A DNA stretch of 64,000 nucleotides from Oscheius dolichura (GCA_932521035.1 OW051493.1:7378001-7442000); one strand, 5' to 3'. Counted from the first letter of the stretch, positions 22,919-34,346 are shown. Notes: generated from the letters alone by a model not told the origin. Program-made: numbers and translations.

Positions 22919-23366
22919 TCACAGGAGCCGGAAGATCAGTGGAGCAATAACTACTGGCAGACCTGAAATCGCCCTTTTCTGGTTATGGGAGGCTTTCTGC
23001 TTACCGAGATACTTCGAAGCAGCCTTGGGAGTAGTCGTCATCGTGGCAGTTGTTGTTGCCGTAGGAGGGCTGGTGGTTGTGCTCAGGGTTGTTCCATCTG
23101 GGATATTTACAGTCGTCGTGGCTGGAAAATAGTCATTATATGTTTGTATATCCGCAATACCTATTGTAGTGCCAGCGGTTGTAGTTCCTACTGGCTGTTG
23201 GGTATTTATAGACGAACCTAAACTTTGAAAGCTTTATGAATAGAGTTGTTCATCTACTCTGGGAAGTGGTAACTGGATTTACAGCCATGGTAGTGGTTCC
23301 TGTACCGCCGGCAGTTGGCATTGCCGTTGTCACTGCACTTGTTGTGGTGTCTGAAATGCGTTTTAC
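22919..23366 (-). CDS. Thr-rich stalk and GPI-type tail exons (alternative 3' module)
   Basis: Four small exons join in one phase. The first starts after ATTTCAG at about 23353 and reads TTTSAVTTAMPTAGGTGTTT. The next reads SINTQQPVGTTTAGTTI, then TTTVNIPDGTTLSTTTSPP and onward to KAASKYL. The last reads GLPVVIAPLIFRLL before a TGA at 22919. The composition is mucin-like and the hydrophobic end fits a GPI signal. There is no own start or ectodomain. The first exon has the same phase as the last CUB exon of copy C, so it may be an alternative end of that gene. It occupies the position that the kinase module holds in unit 1. Confidence 0.55.
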
Positions 23367-24165
23367 TCTGATTCCTCAAAAGAGTCAAACTTTTCATGTT
23401 AAAACGGAAGAAGCACATACTTTTTCTATTAGGCGAGGCCCCGATTCCCGTGAAAACAATGGCCATTCAAACTATCAGGCTAACCCCTTCACAAACACCT
23501 AATAAAAGACAAGCACGTGGAAATTTATCCGTTATCATCCCGATCCGTTAGAGAACGGGAGGGGCATTTTTTGGATCACCCGTCAACGGACAGTGTTAAC
23601 TAATAAAAAGGCGTTAAGTAGAAGAAAGACAGTACTCTGTGGCGCTGCAGAAGGTGTGGTAGTTCCGTCGCCGGGAGTTGGCATCGTCGTTGTGGCTGGA
23701 TTTGTTGTTGTGTCAGCTGAAATCTCATCTATTTCCCATTTTCAGGCTTTTAAAGTATTGGAAATTGCCTATTAGCCAAGTGAAATCCGCGCACCTGAAA
23801 AATTGTCTGTGCTGAAGACCTTGTAAGGAATGTAGGTTCCCGTCGATGAATTACTTCCTCCATAAATAGACATCGTCATCTTCAAGCCGGTTATATTGAA
23901 AGTGGCGGGAGCGGTTACGTTATTGAGATTATGGAGATCCACACTGAAATTCGAGAAAAGCTCAATACTACTCTATATGTTTACACGTAATTATCCGTTT
24001 CCGTCGAGAAATTCAAATGAGCGCCCTCGTTGGGATTCTGCTGTTGAATGGTGTACTCGAAGGTGAACACTTTGCCGTCCACTACAATTTTCAATATTCC
24101 TATATATTAAAGCGCTATGGTATCCGTTTGTGTAGCGGTGCGTTGACATGTCGAGATTTTTATAG

Positions 24166-24238
24166 CACAGTGGCTAAGAGGCCGGGCGCGCGGTCGGAGA
24201 GGTCGCAGGTTCGAACCCCGTCCGCGTCAAACCGTTTT
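24166..24238 (+). other. tRNA-like segment in the Helitron 5' region
   Basis: TAGCACAGTGGCTAAGAGG resembles a Pol III A box (with the D-arm) and GGTTCGAACCCC is a perfect B box, about 40 bp apart. The acceptor stem does not pair, so it is not a working tRNA. A second weaker segment with GGGTTCAATTCC lies at 24300-24357. They may act as an internal Pol III promoter or be captured tRNA fragments. Confidence 0.5.
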
Positions 24239-24444
24239 GCTTTTTTTGTTTTGAGGTCCTCGATACTTCCCATGTGTTCCTGAAGTATTTGTCGCTGCGG
24301 GACCCGTTCGTGGTGGGACCCCCATTCAGATGTCAAGGGTTCAATTCCTCCTTCGAGCAAGATCTTTTGTTTTGTTTATTTAGTGTTTTTGTTTTGTTAT
24401 AAAATATGTTTCGCTGCGAGACCCGTTCGTGACGGGACCCGTAC

Positions 24445-24497
24445 GCGCGTTTCGCAATAGTTACGAAATTATTGCGAAATTGTTGCGAAATCGTCAG
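24445..24497. repeat. TTGCGAAAT iterons, 5' side of Helitron
   Basis: TTTCGCAATAGTTACGAAAT is followed by TATTGCGAAAT and TGTTGCGAAAT at roughly 12-bp spacing. Matching arrays lie at 26370-26450 and 29878-29950. A separate 30-bp direct repeat (CGCTGCG[GA]GACCCGTTCGTG) is at 24292 and 24412. Confidence 0.7.
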
Positions 24498-24503
24498 GGT
24501 CAA

Positions 24504-24512
24504 AGTCTATAT
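24504..24512 (+). promoter_or_regulatory. TATA box of the Helitron gene
   Basis: TCTATATAAG lies about 120 bp before the chosen ATG at 24629. A TTTCTTTCAG splice acceptor at 24612-24621 lies between, so a short leader intron or trans-splicing is likely. Confidence 0.5.
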
Positions 24513-24628
24513 AAGCAATGGCTGACCTCATTTTCCCATTCTCATTAGCTCATGTCTTCTTTATTTTATTTCTTTTATATTTTCATGTTATCCCCATTTG
24601 TTTTCAACTGTTTTCTTTCAGAGTTCAA

Positions 24629-27600
24629 ATGTCATTCCTTATTGACGATTCTGACGATGTGGATGAGATTATGTTAGACAGATCGAGAAGGGCAGTAAGA
24701 AGACCCCCCTTTGATGAAATAGCTAGGGATTCTTCAGCAGTTATTGCCAGTTCTCCGACAGAACATACGGAGTACATCAGAAATTTGATGTCTACCCCAA
24801 TAAGTAGAACGTAAGTAGATTTAGAAGCCGTAGAATTTATTAGTTTTAGTGTGACCCAAGAAGAACTTGCTAGGCAAAGAGCAAGTAACGCAGAGCGTAT
24901 GAGAAGAGTAAGAGAGTCGGCGCCTGACGAAACGAGAAGAAGAAGAATACGTGAGAATGAGGCTAGAAGAGTCGCGAGAGCCGCTGAAGCTGGAGAGGTG
25001 GCAGCAGAAAGAAGGAGGAGAAATGCGGAGAGCATGCAGACAGCAAGGGCCGTTGAGACTGAAGACGTGACAGCAGCTAGAAGGAGACAGAGTGCTGAGA
25101 CAATGCGGACGATGAGAGCCAGAGCGGCAACAGAAGATGCCGCTACAAGGAGAGAAGCCAACTCTTCTGCCCATCGTCAACAATGGCAAAGGTAAGCCAT
25201 GTGAATCCTAGACTGAACTGTATCTATTATTTAGTCAAAGTGCTCAACAAAGAGCTGAAATAAATGCCAGTCGACGAATTCAACGGCGATCTGGAACTAC
25301 ATACGCCGGTCTCAACGGTCAGCCACCTCAAGTTCTCCACTATCTGGGCTCGCTGAACCAGGATTGTTCACATTGTGGTGCCAAATTCTTTGCCGGAGAA
25401 TGTCCTCGCCAGCCCGACGGCACCTACAATGTCTGCTGCCGACAAGGAACCGTCACTCTGGACCTCTTCCAGTTCTATCCGCAGTTGCTCTCGGACCTCT
25501 TCACCGGCTATCATCCACGCTCCAGAAACTTCCTGGAAAACAGCCGACTGTTCAACACAGCTCTGGCCGTTGCTTCGATGAACGTAAAGCTGAAGGCTCC
25601 ACCTGGCCGAGGTCCTTTCATCTTCAAGGCTCATGGAGCCATCTGCTATGAGACTGGGCCTGCTGCCCCTCAGAATACTGGAACACCGTCTTATGGTCAG
25701 TTGTTCTTCATCGACGAGACAGCAGCAGCAGATGCCCGTATAGCCCATCCGGCTAATACCAAATGTGATCCTCAGCTTCTTCGAGAACTGAGCGCCTTCA
25801 TGCGCAACAATCACGAGTACGCAAGAGAGTACAAGACCCTCCAGGAAAGGTACGAGGAGGAAGAAGAGATGGCCCGCCGTCAAAACCGCCCGATGAACCA
25901 GGTCAGACTGATCTACAAGAGCGACACTCCTGATCCGAGGAGGTAAGCCATTTTCTATAGAATTCATTCATTTTGATTTTTCAGGTATAACAGGCCACGA
26001 GTCGCCGAGGTAGCCTTGGTATATGTCGGGCCTGATGGAGAGATTCCCTCGCCGAGGGACTACACCGTCCAAGTCAGAAGTGGCGGTCTCCACAAGATCC
26101 CTCTGTTCCATAGGGCTTTTGATCCCTGTACGTATCCGTTGTACTTCATCAACGGAGACTATGGATGGCATCCAGAACGCAAAAGAGCCTCAAGAAATGC
26201 CCGTATGGAGCCCCAGTTGACACAAAAGGATTGGTATTGCTATTATCTCTGTGTCCGAGATACCTTCAACCCAATTCACTGGGGAAGACGACTCTTTCAA
26301 CAGTTCGTCGTCGGTAGCTGGGCCAATGTGGAACAATGCAGGTAGGTAATATTTCTGGGGTACTGTAATGATTTCGCAATACATTTCACAACAAATTTCG
26401 CAATCTATTTCGCAATCTATTTCGCAACCTATTTCGCAATAATTTCACCTTTTTTACAGGCTGGACTTCATCCGACATAATCAGTCCAAGCTCCGTTCCA
26501 AGTATTACTCCGACTTGAGAGACTTCGTTGCCGACGGAGGCGAAGGATTAGCAGGAACTCGAATTCTCCTGCCTGCCACCTTCACATCCTCTCCTCGGTA
26601 CATGATAGCCAGTTACCAAGATGCCATGGCTATCATCAGCAAGTTCGGCAAGCCGGATCTCTTCCTGACATTCACATGTAATCCGAAGTGGAAGGAGATC
26701 CAGGAAAACCTCTTCCCGGGCCAAACAGCAGCAGATCGACCCGATTTAGTGGCTCGAGTTTTCCGAATGAAGGTTGCCGAACTGAAGAAGGACCTCTTGG
26801 AAAGGCACATATTTGGCAGAGTCACAGCCTTTATATTCACGGTGGAATGGCAGAAAAGAGGACTGCCCCATGTCCACTGGCTGATCACCTTGGCGGAAGA
26901 GGACAAGCCAAGAACCCCCGACGATGTGGATCGCCTCATCTCGGCGGAAATCCCAGACGCTGGAGCTCTCTTCGACAAAGTCTCGGCACATATGATCCAC
27001 AGAGACTGTGGTGTCGGATCCCCGTGCTGGAGGAATGACTCCTGCTCCAAAAAGTTCCCAAAGTCCTTCCAAGAGGTGACGGACATGGACAGAGACGGCT
27101 TCCCCGCCTACAAGAGAAGAAACGACCGCACTCAAGTCCGTATTGGAGAAGTCGGAAGCGACAGAGTTCGCTATTACAACAACCAGTGGGTTGTTCCATT
27201 CAACGCCTTCCTCCTGTTGAAATATGATGGCCACATCAACGTGGAGCTTTGCACTCTCCTGCATGCCGTCAAGTACTTATTTAAGGTGAGGTTTTCTTTT
27301 CAATTGTCACTTATTTTCAATTTCAGTACGTTTATAAGGGCCCCGACCAGGCAGCCCTAAAGCTGAAACTAGAAAGGAGAGATGCAAATGGAGGAGTCGT
27401 GGATGAGGTGGAAGAGCATCTGGATGCCCGGTATGTCTGCAGTCCAGAAGGATTTCATCGCCTCTTTGCCTTCCCCATCCACGAAAAGTCCAATGCCGTC
27501 ATTGCCTTGGCAGTACATGAAAAGGACAAGCACGTGATTGTCTTCGAGCCAGGAAGAGAGCAAGAGAGAGTCGAGAACAACCGCAAGACGACACTCCTGG

Positions 27601-29769
27601 CCTATTTCGACTTCAACCTCCTGGCTAGAAATCTCGAAGCCCTCGGAAGACTTGATGAATTAGGGCCAGTCGATCCTCGAGCCGTCTACTACCACCAGTT
27701 CCCAGAACACTTCACTTTTGTCCGTGACAGTGGCAAATGGAAGAGAAAGAAGAGGCACAACAACAATATAGGACGTGTTCACACGGCAACTCCAAAACAG
27801 AGGGAGAGATACTGTATCCGCCTTCTTCTCCACCACACCAAGGGAGCAACATCGTATGAAGGGCTCTTCTGTGTGGAGGGACAACAGTTTACCACAGCTT
27901 TCGACGCAGCAAAGGTTTGTTTTTCAGTTTTTTTCCCAGCCAAACTCTTTTTTTTAGGAACTGGGTCTCATTCAATCGGATGACCATTTCGATGAGGCCA
28001 TGCGTGAGGCTGACTTCTTCCGAATGCCCCCCATGCTTTGAGGGACACATTCGCCACCCTCCTCGCCTTCGACGAGCCAACAAACGTCGACGAGCTTTGG
28101 GACAAGTGGAAGGGCGAGATGTCGGAAGACTTCGTGCACAGAGGCCGAACTCCTCAAGATGCCGAAGTACTGGCCTATTATGACATCTTGGAGATGTTAT
28201 CTCCATTTGGCAACCTCATCACCTTCCAATACGACCGTCCCGCTCCAATGGACGATGACAACGTGGACCATCAGGCCCTAGCTCAAGAAATGTTGAATAA
28301 GCTGACGCGAAAGCAGCATGAAGCCGTGTCTGCTGCCTTATCGGAACAAGAGAATCTTCATCGACGGCCCCGGAGGAACCGGAAAGACGTTCTGTTACGA
28401 GACTGTGTACCATGCTCTCAAATGTAACAACAAGAAAGTCGTCTGCTGTGCATGGAGCGGAATCGCCGCCAATCTCCTCTCCGAAGGACGAACTGTGGCC
28501 TCGCTGTTCAAGCTGAACATCACTCAGAACTGCGAGAGCAGCTCTATCAAGCCGAACTCTGCAGATGGAAGATACCTCCGAGACATCGATGTCTTCATAA
28601 TTGACGAGTACAGTATGCTCTCTGTTCAGGTTAGATTCTTTACAAACTTTTTCTAAAAATTTGCTTTAGGTCTTGAACACCATCGATACTGTTCTGCGAG
28701 AGTGTGCCAACAACATGACGGTACCATTCGGAGGCAAAACTATCCTCCTAGGTGGAGATTTCCGCCAAGTTTTGCCGATTCCGAATAAGATGGTCAGTCA
28801 AGACTCTTTCTCCGTCTGTTTGAAGCAGTCTCCCTATTTCCAAGAAGGAGGCCCGGCTACTTTCCGCCGATATGAGCTCACCGACAATATGCGAGCTGAA
28901 GGAGCCTCAGAAGATTTCAAAAATTTCCTCCTATCTGTCGGAGAAGGCCGTATGTCCACAGACGAAGCCGGAACAATCGAGATTCCGGAAGACCTCAGGA
29001 GTTCAGGTGACCTGATCAGCGAGATCTTCGAAGATATCTACGACGACGCGGAGCATCTCAACTCCCGGGCCATACTTTGCCCTAAGAACGTCGACGTCGA
29101 CAAGATAAATCAGGAGATTCTCGACCGAATGCCAGGTAAGAACTCTAATTTTAATGGAATTCAACTTATTTTAGGAGAGAAACGAGTCTTTTTGAGTGCC
29201 GACTCGGTAGTGCAGGAGAACCCGGACGATCAGCTCCGTCTGACGGACGAGTTCCTCAATTCCCTGACTCCATCCGGTCTCTCTCATCATCGACTAGAGT
29301 TAAAGGTCGGAGCAATTGTCATGCTCAACAGAAATCTCAACGTCAAGAAGGGCCTCTGTAATGGAACAAGACTCCAGGTCGAGCGATTCCATCGACGGAA
29401 TGCCATCCAATGCAAGTTCATTAACGGCGCGAGAAAGGGAAAATCCGTCATTATCCCAAGGATCGACCTCCAATCGACGAAAGGAAAAGGTATTTTGAGT
29501 ATTTTGGGTTTCGGATTCATCTATTTTCAGGAATGTCCTTCGTCTTGAAGAGGAGGCAGTTCCCTCTGAAGCTCGCGTTCGGCATGACGATCAACAAGGC
29601 CCAAGGCCAGTCTCTCCAGAAAGTTGGAGTCTATCTGCCGACCGAGTGTTTCTCCCATGGCCAACTTTATGTTGCCTTCTCGCGAGCCAAGGCCGCCGAT
29701 GACCTCAAGGTATTAGTGGAGGGCGGAAAGGTTCGTACCGCCAACGTCGTCGACAGACGTGTACTGTGA
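24629..29769 (+). pseudogene. Helitron Rep-Helicase, two frameshifts
   Basis: Rolling-circle transposase. The start MSFLIDDSDDVDE follows a TTTCAG. An Arg/Ala/Glu-rich N-terminus precedes a zinc-finger-like CSHCGAKFFAGECP and the Helitron-like N domain. The Rep motifs are FLTFTCNPKW, the metal site HVHWL near 26870, and paired tyrosines YLFK|YVYKGPD across the intron at 27285-27327. The Pif1-type helicase follows: Walker A GPGGTGKT near 28370, IIDEYSML, GGDFRQVLP, INKAQGQSL and YVAFSRAK. Seven or eight small introns lie in the gene. Two single-base losses break it: one in the C run 28027-28032 (frame closes at TGA after PPML) and one near 28345, just before Walker A. Otherwise every motif is present. 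It ends VVDRRVL, with AATAAA at 29814. Confidence 0.9.
26362..26452. repeat. TTTCGCAAT repeat array in a Helitron intron
   Basis: Seven or so copies of ATTTCGCAAT, ATTTCACAA and ATTTCGCAACCT fill almost the whole intron 26343-26459. They are the reverse complement of the words at the element's two ends. Confidence 0.75.
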
Positions 29770-29877
29770 TATTATTTTGTTCTGTTGTTTCGTTGTTCAT
29801 TTTAATTTTACCGAATAAATCGAAAAAATTAAAGACTCTGTTTCTTATTTTTGAAGTTGCTAAATCGCCCGTTTTGC

Positions 29878-29998
29878 CATTACGAAATACTTGCGAAATC
29901 GTTATGAAAGCGATTATGAAATCGATTGCGAAATAGTTACGAAATCGCTACAGGGACCTGTCCAGACGCAGCCCGCCGAAGGCGGGCGTCGCGGCTGG
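29878..29998. repeat. Helitron 3' end: iterons and terminal hairpin
   Basis: ACGAAATACTTGCGAAATCG and further GCGAAAT words are followed by the hairpin GCCCGCCGAAGGCGGGC (29970-29986) and GTCGCGGCTGG. Such a hairpin is the Helitron terminator signal. Confidence 0.85.
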
Positions 29999-32574
29999 TT
30001 AATATTTTACTCGTCTCACCGCTGTTCAAAACGAAATCCTTCGAATTCTGGTCCGTATTCCAGAAGGGATAGTTATTGCTCATGACGAAGCCGTTTCTCC
30101 CATTCAAGGCATCCATATCCCTGGCTAAATACCGGTCAAACTGGAAGGGATTTCTGCCTACTGTTCGCAGCAACTGGGGTATAGGAGACAATGGCCATTC
30201 CTTCTTCTAGAACGAAGGTTCGCGCCATCCCCGGAAGATACTGTGGATAGTTGTGGTCGTCAAAGTCTTCCCAGTCTCTATAGGATCCGAGAAGGGTTCC
30301 CTCCGTGTCGTAGTCTCGAATCATTCCACCGGACAGCAACTTGACAGGGGAGGTATAATTCGGGCATTGACGGGCCGGATCACAGGTCTAAAATTTGGTG
30401 AGATTGGGGCTAAGCGGAGGAAGGTGCAGAGAAAGCAGAAGAGATTACCAAATAGTCGATTTTTTGCAGATAGATAGCATTAGATCCGTCGGCATCATTG
30501 AGCACAGTCAGAATCGCCAATCCATTTGTAGCATCAATCAAAGTGGATTGTTGATCATTAATATCAGCTCGATTGTACGGCGACCAGCCAATTCCAGAAT
30601 AGGTCACATTTTTCATGTCTAAAAGTGAATTTGAGTCTCGAGAAGAAAGGAAAGCTGACTTTCGTAATCATTTATGACCAATGTGGCAGTGATCCCGTCG
30701 TCGTCCATAGCTCGGTAAAATGTCAAAGTATCGGTTGTCGATATGTAGAAGTTATTAACTGCTCCATATACGAGTGATCGCAATCTAAAATTTCGACTTT
30801 TCTCTAAACTTTCGTATACTTGCGTTCCGCGGAATTGGAGATTCTCTCCAGATCCATCATAGACAAAGACATTCGCGTATGAATTACCGGAGGATGGGCT
30901 AGCCATTGTTAGGAACAGCTGAATAGGTTACTCCTTCTCTTATGAAAATGACTTACTTTTCCGTTGTTTTGAGATTGAGCCATTATGGCGGTATCCTCCT
31001 TCCAATCCATGAATTGAACAAAATTCGGCTGCTGGTTGACCGCCGTTGACAGAGGTGTGGTTATTTTGTCAGCGACTGATACTAAATTTCACTTTTCCCC
31101 TTTTTTGTATGCGTCTCCTACGCGGTTTGAGGGCGATAGTTATACTTAGCGTCATTGTTGAGTTATGTCCGGTTGTGATTGATATTCTAAAAAAGGTCGG
31201 AGGCCACATGACGTGGAAGGAACCGTCGATGGTGGTGTTGTAGGAGTGTGCTTGCAGCCTGAAAAAATAAGTTAAAGTCCAAAGGGGCACTTACACTATG
31301 GACTGGGAGTTGTCACTACCCCACAGAGAGTAGACTTGGACCCTGTCGGCGTACGACATGGCCGAGCTGTTGATACTGATTTCAGCCATGTAGTTCGATG
31401 GGATTGTGAACTGCAAAATGTGCACTCACTCGTTGTAACTTTCGAGGATTAATCAATAAGGGAACGTTTATATTTGAAGATGATTCTATTCCGGGAAATA
31501 CGGTAGCCTAATGCTCTTTTTGGATTAAGTGAAACCGCGTGGCACGCCTTTGCGGTCCCTAAGTGAAGCGGTAAATGTCTACTCATAGGAAAATGAACGC
31601 ATCTCCAATAATTATGGGTGAGTATTCCAAAAAGTACTCACATTCCATAGACAAAACTGATTGTCAGCTATTCGTGTGCTATTCAAATAGAAAGTCGGAT
31701 TAGCAGCATCCAGAGCGAAGGCATCATTTTGACAGCCTGAAATAGTGACAGAGGATATAGGCCTGGAGGGGTACTCCTCACTGAAGGGGTCTCCTAAAAC
31801 TGAAGAAAATAGAAATACCAACAGAAGAGATGAAAGCATGATGTGATGACAAAATGCGAGCAGGAAACGCCGTTTTTAGCGATTGAAATCTTTATCAGGG
31901 AGGGACTATTTTATGGAGTTCCGGCCAGTCATTACATTCCGTAGATATTCCGTCATTTTACAACAGTCGCGCGATAAACGAAAGATAACAGGGCTCTATC
32001 ACAATAAAGGGGTCCCAAAACTTTATAGGGGTCCACGAAAAGATCAGAATCGACATAGGAACCTGAAAAAGTTTACCATAGGAGAAAATGGTTTACCACA
32101 GGAAAAAATGTAAAAAAAAGCGAGGAGTCGGAGTATTTGGGGTTCCCTCGGAGTATTTCGGGGTCCTCACGGAGTATAATAAGTACGGTGGACGCATCAT
32201 GTCGTAGAAGTGCGGTGGACACATCTTCGGTGTGGGGGAATTACATGCTGTTTACGCCCGCCCATTTTTTACTCTGCTGGATCGGCTCAAGGAGATACAT
32301 GCTATTTTCACGCGGGTGGAAGAGCTCGAGGTGATCCATCGATTTTTTACGCTGGTGGATCAACAAAATTCTGTCGGTGGATCAGTTCATCCCTACCTCC
32401 GGGAAAAGTTCTGTCGTGTTTGTTATACATTTTTTCTGCACTACCCCGTAACTCCGTTTTACCGTCGGTTCTCGATATTATTGCGGTTTTGCTCAGTGTG
32501 GTGGATGGTAAGGTGGAATTGGGTGAGCAATCAGGAAATCAGAGTTTATTATTTTTTTGGCATTAGTTAAACGG

Positions 32575-34346
32575 TTAGTTCTCCTTTTTCCTCTCCACAT
32601 CTTCTACCGTCTCGGGAAGAGGATGACCAAATGTTTCGGGCAGACAGAACTGTGTTAATACAGCGGAGATCAGTGAGAAAACACTGAAGGGAATGATCAG
32701 GGCCGCCATTCCGTAGGCATCCACCAGCCAGTAGGCAATATAAGAGGAGAGGATGGCTCCGAAGCGGGATACCGCGCTACAGTAACCAGTAGCAGTTGTT
32801 CTCAGTAGAGTGGGCATCATCTCCGGTAGGTGAGTGTAATTGGAGATGTCCACACAACAGGCAGCGATAGACGCCAAGAGGAGCAGAGACAATAGAACGT
32901 AGTGGGGAGCTAAAAGGGTAACTATTTCTCTACTGGAGCGCAAATTCTACCGAACGGTGATAATCCCCAATTGAGGAGAAGTAACACGGCACAAGCGAAG
33001 TACGATGACGAGCCGAGGAGTCTTCTTCCGAGGACGTTGATTAGGAAATAGGACAGACACGCTCCAGGGATTTCAAATATACAGACCAGTACGAAACTGA
33101 CGTAGAGAGAGCCTCCATTCAGGTCAGACTTCATTGTGAAGCCGTAATAGAGCATTTGTGTCGTTGGCCTGGAGATACTGTAAAAGGGGAATGGAAAAGG
33201 TACCAGAGCACGGTAGAAATAAGGATCCGTTTCCTCATTTCAGGAGTTTTAAACAGGGGAAATAGTCCAGGAGACGGAGGATCCTCTCCAGAGGCGGAGG
33301 TGTCAATCAGGGAAGACCTGGAGAATGGTAAAATAATGGTTTTGACGGAGAAAGCTACCAATTGTTTGGACAGGGGCGGTTATTCATCTTGGCAGCTTTT
33401 CTGACGATCCTCTCTGCTTCTTCCAGCCGCCCCTTGGCTACCAGCCAGCGAGGGCTTTCTGGAAGAGCCCTGAAGAATTTCTAGCATCTTAGTGGATACA
33501 GTTACTCCTCACCACCAATATAAAGTGAACAGGAACGAGGGAATCGCCAGCACAGCATGGTAAATCCTCTGGTCACGGATCAGCCAAGCAAATAGGGGAA
33601 TGGCCAGCATTCCCGAAGAGTAGAAGATAGTCAGCGTGACAACGCTCAGTCGGCGATGATCCTTTCCCAGGATCTCCAGGGTGTAAAGAATGGGGATACT
33701 GTAGAGACCATTTTGCGTGAAACCCGTGCCGAATCTGAAAGAACATCGTTATTTTTTAGGGAAATAAGTGGCGGCTTACTTTAAAAGGGAGAAGAGCCAC
33801 CAATTAGGGGCTACTGAAAGAAGAAGACCACAAATGGACTGGATTATTAGACACATAAATATTGTTGTTTTACGACCATAACTGAAAAAAACTAAATATT
33901 AAATAGAGGTGGAGGAGAACTTACTGGTCACCCATAATACCCGTAACATAGGATCCAACCAGCTGTCCAAAGAAATAACAAGACTGTATGGTTGCCTTGA
34001 TTGGTGGCCTATTCTCTGGTTCAATATTCCACTAAAATTCCAAAATAACCGAGAAATAAAACGAAGGGGCCTTACCAGATGAAAGATGGATGAATTGCCG
34101 GGATAGATTTGATCCGAAGAGACGAAAGTCCAACTCATAACCTGGATGGAGAAGCTCATAATTGGACCGCAGACCAAGAAGAGGAGAATACATTGGAATC
34201 TAGATTGATGGAGCAGAAAAAATGTTGACGTACTTCCCGAAACTGCCGATCGTATCCTCCAAGAGGTCATCAATTGACCGTTTTTTAACTTCCGACCGCG
34301 GCAGGATGTCTAGCGGGACAACCCTGTCCTGGGCAGCTAGACCCAT
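32575..34346 (-). CDS. SLC22-like organic ion transporter (copy F)
   Basis: A major-facilitator membrane transporter of the organic cation/anion type. ATG at 34346 opens [17 protein letters not shown]. The [15 protein letters not shown] region precedes TM1 ([16 protein letters not shown]). Exons join in phase through [51 protein letters not shown] (the SLC22 PESPRWL motif), [43 protein letters not shown] and [16 protein letters not shown]. It ends [13 protein letters not shown]. It is full length with twelve expected membrane spans. Its last exon is duplicated at 21922-22166. The substrate cannot be inferred. Confidence 0.9.

Larger units (their letters stand above)
24098..29999 (+). mobile_element. 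Helitron rolling-circle transposon
   Basis: Boundaries come from comparison with the empty site in copy B (TTTCAATATTAATATTTTAC at about 19540-19559). The left end is TCCTATATATTAAAGCGC. The right end is GCGGCTGG followed by T. Just inside the right end is a hairpin GCCCGCC-GAA-GGCGGGC, 12 bp before CTGG. A 5' TC, a 3' CTRR and a subterminal hairpin are canonical Helitron ends. One base is ambiguous at each end. No target duplication is seen, as expected. The cargo is one Rep-Helicase gene. The ends and central intron carry repeated TTGCGAAAT-like words. Confidence 0.93.
23583..31839 (-). pseudogene. CUB-like secreted protein gene, copy C, split by a Helitron
   Basis: Exon for exon it parallels copy B. 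The signal peptide MLSSLLLVFLFSSVLG starts at 31839, followed by STRIADNQFCLWN, CUB-like exons down to 30000, then 24097-23793 and the GPI-tail exon ending at 23583. The exon that reads TSKIL-ILKIVVDGNVF in B is interrupted between 24097 and 30000 by 5.9 kb of transposon on the other strand. The normal message is therefore broken in this haplotype, unless the element is spliced out as an intron. No other stop was noticed, so the break is recent. The start uses a different first exon from B. The 34-nt intron of B is conserved here at 30174-30141. Confidence 0.8.
23404..32820. repeat. Segmental duplication, unit 2 (Helitron inside)
   Basis: Second copy of the 18856-22166 segment. It includes the GPI-tail exon, the CUB-like exons and the SLC22 end, and the flanking TACGGTGG and CGGAGTATTT repeats. 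It differs by the Helitron, by the 5' exon and by keeping the rest of the SLC22 gene. Confidence 0.85.

Noticed and set aside
24166..24238. A functional tRNA gene
   Set aside because: A and B boxes are good, but the acceptor ends do not pair and the anticodon arm is not clear. Kept only as tRNA-like.
24160..24360. Minus-strand 66-codon frame in the Helitron 5' region as a protein
   Set aside because: It is the antisense of the tRNA-like segments; such frames (RTCDLSDRAPGLLA type) are known false genes.
24445..24497. CRISPR-like or viral origin array
   Set aside because: The repeats are 9-12 bp with no unique spacers and lie within a eukaryotic transposon.
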